From Calliopum simillimum (taxonomy: Eukaryota > Arthropoda > Insecta > Diptera > Lauxaniidae): a stretch of DNA of 64,000 nucleotides. Within the stretch, counting starts at the first letter, position 1, and each line of letters opens with the position of its first letter. This document shows positions 37,404 to 46,500 of this stretch, one piece after another. The stretch is taken from assembly GCA_951812925.1 (NCBI GenBank), contig OX638368.1, forward strand, positions 9,379,994-9,443,993. Reading direction: 5' to 3'. The position numbers and the translations under genes were made by a program. The notes under the pieces were generated by a model that saw only the letters and a list, made by a program, of their open reading frames with translations, did no database searches and was not told where the DNA came from.

Positions 37404-37544
37404 CCCTAGATTTAATAACGCCCACAAATGCCGCTACCAGCGATTCAACAAAAGAAGCCTATTTTAATGGCTCCGCTTACATGAGGCTTATTACGCCGAT
37501 GCCAATTTGGGATCATTCAGCGATAAGCTTTCGTTCATGTCGAG
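37404..37544 (+). CDS. crb: crb exon: start of N-terminal LamG-like domain
   Basis: The acceptor is TTTATTTTCAG and the donor GAG|GTATGT. The exon encodes a linker ([15 protein letters not shown]) and then [20 protein letters not shown], the first strands of an atypical LamG fold. It starts with two bases of a split codon, so an upstream coding exon must exist. Confidence 0.88.
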
Positions 37545-40500
37545 GTATGTATTTCAAAATTTTTACCTAAATGGTATATATTATTTCAAATCAACGATTC
37601 CAGAAACAAGTAAATTTCAAAGATTCTCTAAGCCCAAATATTAATTCGACAAATTTCTGTTGATGTTTCTGAGACTGAATTTGGAAAGTCTCTGGAATGT
37701 ACTGACCACCTTTGCATTTAATTTCAGGTGGCGAATTACTTGCTCAGCAATATAATAAAAACTCATTCGTAATCAATGTGCTCAATGATTTTCTACAAGT
37801 TTCACTCGCCGGACCCGGCGTTATAGGGCCCAATAAAAGTCTCGATGTCAAGCTCTCATTTCATTTGCTCGACAATAGATGGCATACGCTGCAATTTAAA
37901 TATGAATATGGAAATTTATATTTATATATCGATCGTACCTCTATGATATTTGGTAAGCACTTCAAATTCCCATTTCTAGCAATATAGCCCAAGCTTATAA
38001 ACACTTATTTTATTTGCTCTCTCCCCGCTCCTACAGCCAATTCAACTTACAACAATCAATTTCTAACCAATCAGGATATCGGCAATGATGCTGCTGTGCT
38101 CATAGTTGGTAAAGACTTCTCTGGCTGCTTGCTAGATGGTCCAGGACTACTTTTTATCAACGGTTCAATGACCGTACAAAATGTTGTTTTTGGTGCCTGC
38201 CCGTTGGCCGCAGGCGAATGCGGTGATCATGACACGCTCGTCCATGCGCAAGATAATTTCTGCGCAAACGACCCATGTATGGGTCATGGACTTTGTATCT
38301 CACATACCGATAGCTACGAATGCCGCTGTACGGCACGTTATTCGGGTAAAAATTGTCAAATGGATAATGGCTCGCCGTGTAATAAGAATCCTTGCTTGAA
38401 TGCTGGCACCTGTGTCGAAGATAATCGCGGTGACTATCAGTGTAATTGTGCGGCAAATCATGCGGGAAAGCACTGTGAAACTGAAGTGAATTTACACCCG
38501 CTGTGTGCGGCGAATCCATGTCTCAACAATGCTGCCTGTGTTGTAGCACCTGGTAGCAGTAAAATTGAATGTGATTGCCCGAAAGGTTTCATAGGTGCAC
38601 GCTGCGAGACCGATATGGATGATTGTGCTGTAAAGCCCTGCCATAACAACGGACGCTGCAATGACTTTGTCAACGGATTTAGTTGTGATTGCTTGGGTAC
38701 CGGTTATACGGGTCCACTTTGCCAAACGAATATCGACGAATGTGAGCTGAATCCATGCATGAATGGCGGACGATGTTTTGATACGTACGGCTGGTATTTA
38801 TGCCAATGCCTCGAAGGTTGGGGCGGTGAAAACTGCGAGAAGCCAATTAGTTGTCAAACGCAACAGTGTCTGAACGGCGGTACGTGTTTGGACAAAGCAA
38901 TTGGTTTTCAATGCCATTGTCCAGCTGGTTATACGGGTGAGCTATGCCAACAGGGACCACAATGTCCACAGTGTCCCATCGATTCGGAATGCATAGCGGG
39001 GAAATGTGTATGCAAGCCAGGAACCACGGGTAAGTCACTTTGATAAAAGTTTTAATTTCATATTATGTTTTGCATGTAGTCATTTAAATAGGGGTCTAAT
39101 TGGGTCGGGGTATCTGATTAAAATGGGCTTGTGAAAATATTAACAACTTAAACTATGCTTAAATATTCTCTTATCTCTTACTGAATCATTCATCAAAATA
39201 ATGAAAACGTACATATATGCATATGTAGCTTCTGAAGTTACACACAGTATTCCCTGCGTTGCCATAACCGAAATTGTCTTCCAACAACTACTGGCCAGCT
39301 CAAGTTCAGCAAATGGTGACAAACGAAAGCGTTATATACCACCAGACTGGCTGAGAAAGAAGCGTTGTGAGCTGAAACTGAGTATGTTTGCGTGGCAAAA
39401 TAAACAGACAAAATATATGAAATATAACCAGTATAAAGTACCCGCAAAAAATCTTAAGCTCAAAATGTTATCCCGCATATTTAGTTTGAAACCAAATAGT
39501 CGATGTCACTTTTGTATATAAATTTCTTTCATGTTTTCTATTTGTAAATATTTATTTGATTTGTAAATATATTGTTTTAAGGATTTAGATTATGACTCCT
39601 TCAAAAACGAGATTTTATTAAAGGTTTAGGAGAACTCAGCATGAATCTGTTATTTTGTATTTCCTACTGGGTTCAAGACAAAAGCCTATAGAATGACATG
39701 CAATAAAACGACTTGATATTCCAATCCTCACAGATAGCTCAAAAATTAACTGTGTAGTAAGCCTGTGTATTTTATCTCTATACGCAGACATTAGACATTC
39801 AGTACGTCTAGATGACTTTATTACTGTTAAATGATGCCTTGCCATATTCATCCTTCAGCACTATGTCAAACCTGGTAAAAGAGTGCCTGGAGGAACTCGT
39901 TGCTAAAACGTCTACCAACTAAAGCTCTCATCTCTATTAAAAGAACATAGATTGGAATAAGAATGTGAATGAATATACTGACTTTTGAGATTCTCTGGAC
40001 ATATCTCTGGAAGTATCGACTTATGTAGCATTTTCGCCACTTCGTTACAATCTTCATAGTTGCCGTTGTAATTGGAAAACTACATAGTTTTCCATTCTCG
40101 GTATATAGGTTGCCTTCAGCTCTACCGGCTAGAAAACAAAAAAAAGATCAAAAATGTATTTTCAGTGGCAACTCCGGCAAACATACTTACTAGGGATTTC
40201 TGCAACTTTGCTTGGGACCAATTTTCTGGAGAACATTTTTTTATTGAAAATGTATGAAAATTAATTTTGAATAAGATCAGTAAAGACATGACATATTTTC
40301 ATATATGAGGGTATAGAAGCAAAGGTGACAATCTCCATTTTTTTCATGAATGCATCTAAGAATGCCATCTAGTTGCATTTGATCTAAGCTTGTGATCAGT
40401 GAAATTTGCAATATCAAATATGTCTCTATCCAATATATATCTAAGGTTGAAAACTGCCAATCTCCAATGGAATTTGCTGCCTTTGCAAAACATACAGTAT

Positions 40501-43500
40501 ACTAAATTCGTGTATCTTCAGAGATACACGTTTTTGTTAGTTTTCACAAAATTGAAAAAAGTGGAGATAGTCGCCTTTGCTTCTATATCCCTCATATGAT
40601 GTAAATTTTCCGAAAAGTTAGAAAATAATTAGAGAAAATTTTTTTAGAAAAACCGCAGTGGATGGGATTGATTTAAACAATTTTTTATGATACAATATTT
40701 TTGAAAATAATTTTCGATATATATACTTAAGTTTCAGTTCTAATTTTTAACAAAAAAAAATATCCTTACGAATTCATTAATACACAAAATTTTCAAACAA
40801 AAAACTAATAAATTTTTGGCAAACTACACACTTTAAACCTAAAAACAATATAGGTCTTATTGGTTTCTGTTTACCTATAAATACAACAATGTCAACCATA
40901 AGAACAACAAAAGAACCTCTCTTGTTAACATCATCATCAACAACAACAACAGCAACAATTGCAACAACAACAGTAGCCGCAAGTAGTGCTCACCAATCGC
41001 GCTCGGCCCAATTGAATGCATGTCCCTCTGAAAAATGCTTAAATGGTGGCTCATGTAGTGGAAATGCTTCGAATTATACTTGTATTTGTGCTAGTGGATA
41101 CACAGGTATTGGTTAAAACAACACAAACAACAACAAAAAACACTAAGATTTTTAAGACAAACAAATATACACACAAGCACAAGTTTAATAAGTTACCCAG
41201 AAGTAGAAAGGTAATGCATGCATATGGTAATTGATGAATTCATTGTTGATGATGGAAAAGTTGCATTACCTGGCAATGTGATTAGTAATGTATTGAATGG
41301 AATTTATTTCATACTACCTTTTCTTACTGGGAAATTTGTTATAAAGTATTAAATTGAAATATTTAACGATATGTATTGTTATTTTGAAAAATTATTTGTT
41401 ATTTCAAAGAATATTATTTCTTGTTAGCGTCATTTATTTAAACATTCAAATGAAATGATATTAACGTAGTTTTTTTTATATAATGTAGTTGTAGTGTAAA
41501 TGTAAATTAGTAGTGTAAAAGTTGTAAAACCTAAAAAATATTTTATTATTTTAATTTGTATCTGTTGCTTTAAAGTTTAACAAATATTTTTATTCTCTCT
41601 CACCTGCATCTACGAAACTATTCTCCAGGTTACAACTGTGAAATACCAACTGCCAGTGATGGTCGTGATGGTCTACCCACAAGCAGCCCTCTAACGGGCA
41701 ATTGCGATAATGGTGCATCGAAATGCCTGAATGGTGGCACTTGCTCTATGAATGGTACGCATTGTTATTGCGCCGCAGGTTACTCTGGAGAACGTTGCGA
41801 AAAAATGGAACCATGTACTGTGACCAATTGTCAAGAGCCCATGTTATGTGCCCAGAATAAATGCATTTGTCCAGCGGATAAAGTTTGCAATATCTGCTCT
41901 GCACAGCCCTGTCGCAATGCTGGTGTTTGTACAGATGCCGGCAATGGTGATTACGTCTGTCATTGTCCATCCGGCTGGACTGGTCGTAATTGCACAGAGG
42001 ATATTGATGAGTGTACGGTTCACCCGAAAATATGCGGTAATGGAATATGCAAAAATGAGGAGGGCTCTTATAAATGTTATTGTACGCCTGGTTTCACCGG
42101 CGTGCATTGCGATTCCGATGTAGACGAATGCTTAAGCCGACCTTGTCAGAATGGTGCCACTTGCCATAATAAGGTAAGTTGGGATAGTGGGTAATGTTTT
42201 TTTCTTACTTTACGTCAGATACATATATTGTATGTTGGTGGGTAGGGCATTTGAATTTATTTTTAATGTATAATTTTACTAAAACTCTATTAGCTGTTTT
42301 ACTTTAAATATGGAAAGCATCGAATCTTACGGCAAGTAAGTATAGCTTTTGATATCCCACTCAAGCTTATTGTAGCAGCCGAAAATCCTTAACCTTTCCC
42401 TAATGGGAAAAGTATTCAAATTTGGGAAACAACCAAAAAGGGGCGTCATCTATTACATTTGCCATCTTCTGCCATTTAATTCAATCTTTTATATCATCGA
42501 TCTTTCGTTTTACCCAAGATCAGTAGCCATATTAAGCTAACACTCAATACTTGTCCAACTTTCAGCTGTAAAATACAGAGCTTAGTTAGCGCCATTCCTC
42601 CGAAAACCATTGAAGCAAACTATGAAGACATTATTTAAATACTTTTTCCTAATTTTCAGATAAATGCCTACGAATGTGTCTGCGAACAAGGCTATATGGG
42701 CCTTAATTGTGAGATTGACATAAACGAATGCGCCAACAATCCATGCTCAAAAGGTTCCACCTGCATTGATCTGATCAATAATTTCAATTGCTCTTGCATA
42801 CCCGGTATGACAGGACGTTTTTGTGAAACTGATATTGATGATTGTGTTTCGGCACCATGTCAGCATGGTGGACGCTGTATTGACGAATTGGGTGGTTATC
42901 ATTGTGATTGTTCCTCAACGGGTTTTGAAGGACATGACTGTGAAATTAATATCAATGAATGTGCCACAAATATGTGCACAAATGGTGCCGAATGTATCGA
43001 TCAAATCAATGATTATTTATGTAAATGTTATCCTGGTTATATGGGCAAAAACTGTGAAATCGATGTAAATGAATGTGAAAGTAATCCTTGTCTTTACAAT
43101 GGTAACTGCTTGGAACGTTCCAATAGAACACTTTATGCCCTGAGTCAGCAGACTGATCTGCCAGAGATATTTAGTAAACAGTTCTCTTTTGCGAATGCAA
43201 GTGGGTAAGTGTCTTAGCTATAAGGGTTTAAACCTTAGGTTGAACTCGAACAATTTTACTACATTACTCTTTTGTTTTTTAGCTATGAATGTGTCTGCGT
43301 ACCAGGTATTATGGGCCGAAACTGTGAAATCAATATAAACGAATGCGAGAGTAATCCATGCACCAAACATGGCAACTGCAATGATGGCGTAAGTTAAACT
43401 AAATTGCGCTGAAAGAACAGTAGAACGACTTTCTTAGACCCACTGAGCCTTATCACGAATAAATGTTCTCGAGCACTTATTCTCAGACTGCATCCAGTCT

Positions 43501-46500
43501 CCGAATCAATGGTACCATGCAGTTTCAATTTCAGATTGGGAACTATTTCTCGAGAATATTTATTCATTATAAGGCCCACTATGTTTTTCAAGGAACTAGA
43601 TACTTTAAATGACAAGGGTGTGAACCCGTCTGTATTCTCTTTGCACTTACGTTACATATGCAGCTCGTTAACATTTGCCATCTTCATTTTCTTACAGATC
43701 GGCACCTATACCTGCGAATGTGATCCAGGCTTTGAGGGCACACATTGTGAAATTAACATTGATGAATGTGAAAGGTAAGTTAAGCTGTAAACTTGCATAC
43801 GTGTATACTTATTAATAACTCTGGAATTTTCCCAACAGATATTATCCCTGTGGCGATCATGGTACATGTATCGATCAAACGAACGACTACGACTGCGATT
43901 GTGATGCGAATTGGGGTGGTAAAAATTGCTCTGTTGCCTTAACCGGTTGTGTGAAAGCTCCTTGCATAAATGGTGGTTTCTGCAAACCATATTTGGTCAA
44001 TGAAACAGAACATCTTTTCAATTGTACATGTCAGCATGGTTTCCAAGGTGATACATGCGAAAAAACTACAACCATATCAATGGTTGTTAGCAGTCTAATT
44101 ACCGTGAAAACACAGCGCGAAGAGGGCTATGATATCAATCTGCAGTTTAGAACAACATTACCAAATGGTGTGTTGGCTTTTGGCACTTCGGGCAGTCAAA
44201 ACGAACCGGTCAGTTATATATTAGAATTGATAAATGGACGCCTTAATTTGCACTCATCATTGCTGAATAAATGGGAAGGTGTCTTTATTGGCTCCAAATT
44301 GAATGACAGCAATTGGCATAAAGTTTTTGTCGCCATTAATACTTCACATTTGGTGCTTTCGGCTAATGATGAGCAAGCAATCTATCCAGTTGGTTCTTAT
44401 GAGACAGCGAACGGTAGTCAACCATCATTTCCGTTAACTTATCTTGGTGGTACTATACCAAATCTAAAGTCATATCTACGACATTTGACACATCGACCAT
44501 CAAGCTTTGTCGGTTGTATGCAGGATATTGTGGTGAATGATAAATGGATCTTCCCTGAGGAGAATAATGAGGATCAAGATACGGATTTGAAATATGTACA
44601 AAGTGGTTGCTTGCGCACGGAACAGTGTCATCCAAACCCTTGTCATTCCAATGGAGAGTGTACGGACTTATGGCATACATTCTCGTGCACTTGTCAGCGG
44701 CCACATTTCGGACACACATGCAAATATAGTGAGTACACGAAAAATGGTACGTTTAAGTTGATTGCTGATCTTTCATATTTCTTGCAGATGTTACCGCCGC
44801 CACCTTTGGTAGTGAGAATACGACACATTCTGCTGTGATCGTAGATGTAAACGATGTAGCGCGACGTGCTATACGCTCTGTTCTAGATATATCAATGTTT
44901 ATACGTACACGTGAGCCATCCGGCCAAATATTTTATTTAGGCAGTGATCCACGTAAAACTGCTGCCAAAGGAGCAAGTATGTACTCAGTTTATATGCCTA
45001 GTCCTTACATATTATTTTATACTCATCATTTTCAGGTGACGCTGGCAACTCTTATGTAGCCGCCATACTACAAAGTGGTGAACTACTTGTTAGAATGAAA
45101 TTCAATGGCACTCCTGAAGCCTACACAGTCGGTGGCAATAGGCTAGACAATAGTTACAAGCATTTGATACAAGTTGTACGTAATCAGACGTTGGTTCATG
45201 TCAAGGTCAACGGTTCCGAGTACTTCCGCAAGGCGCTGTCTTCGACAGGTCTTCTGGACGCACAGGTGCTGTACTTGGGTGGACCAGCGCCTACAGTTGA
45301 ATCATTGCTAGCTACCACACCAGGCGCTGAATCTGGCGTAACTACCGACGCCAATATGACTACCAAAGAAGATGATGACAAAGATTATTTTAAAGGCATC
45401 ATACAGGATATTAAAATAACCAATGGTACACATCCAATGCTTGTCGACTTGTATCCATTAGATCTGAAAGGTAATGATGTACCAGATCTTTATCCATTTG
45501 GTGTGGTTACCTTCGATCGTAACTCTATACTGATGGGTGAAGTTTCTGATGATTTGTGTCGTAAGAATCCATGTCGACATAATGCGGAGTGTCGCAATAC
45601 TTGGAATGATTATGTATGCAAATGCCCGAATGGTTACAAGGGCAAAGATTGCCAAGAAATAGAGTTTTGTCAATTGGTCACATGTCCTGGCAGCAGTATT
45701 TGCCAAAATCAAGATGATGGTTATGAATGTTTAACGAATATCACCTTTAAGGGCAATGAAAAATCACCGCTGTCTTTTACATATCACACTGAAGCACCAA
45801 TCGATGCTGTGGCTGTTGAAGATGTACAACATAATCTACTCAAACCAGTTATAGAAATCGCTTATCGCACACGCGCCGGTGGCACATTGCTCTTCATTGA
45901 GAATCGTGAGAGTTTCTTTGAAATTGGTGTCAATCAGGGTCAAGTAACCGTAACATGGAAGTTGAATCAGGAACAGTTTGGCGATACAAAACGTTTCACC
46001 AAAGATAACTCAGATCTGGATTGGTCGCGTATTTACTTGCGCGCACATAATGGTAAACTAGAAGGTGGTTGGAAGGGTTGGGAAGCCGCAGTTGATCCAT
46101 CGCCCGCTTTTTCAGCTGATATCGATCAGGCAGCATTCCAGGGTCTTATATCTAGTGAAACACAAGTGTACATTGGTGGCATGCCAAATGAGCGTGGAGT
46201 AGGTGCGGCGCGTGGTGCGGTGTCTGCACAGCAGGGCTCACAATTCAAAGGTTGTCTTGGAGAAGCGCGTGTTGGTGATTTGCTATTGCCTTACTTTACT
46301 AATGCCGAGATGTATCCACCAACGGAAAATGTTTCCATTCAACAGCAAGCACAATTCCGTCTTAACTCCTCGAGACCTGAGGAAGGTTGTGTGCTCTGCT
46401 TCCAGGCGGACTGTAGAAATGGCGGCTATTGTAGTTCACCATCTGAAGAGTATGCGTGTAAGTGTCTGGCTGGCTATGAGGGCGACGATTGCTCTATTGA

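Noticed and set aside
38157..38519. Antisense and shifted frames inside crb exons (also 41746, 43706, 44453, 45458, 46203, 46494)
   Set aside because: They are shadows of the crb coding frame. The + strand EGF/LamG reading explains the openness.
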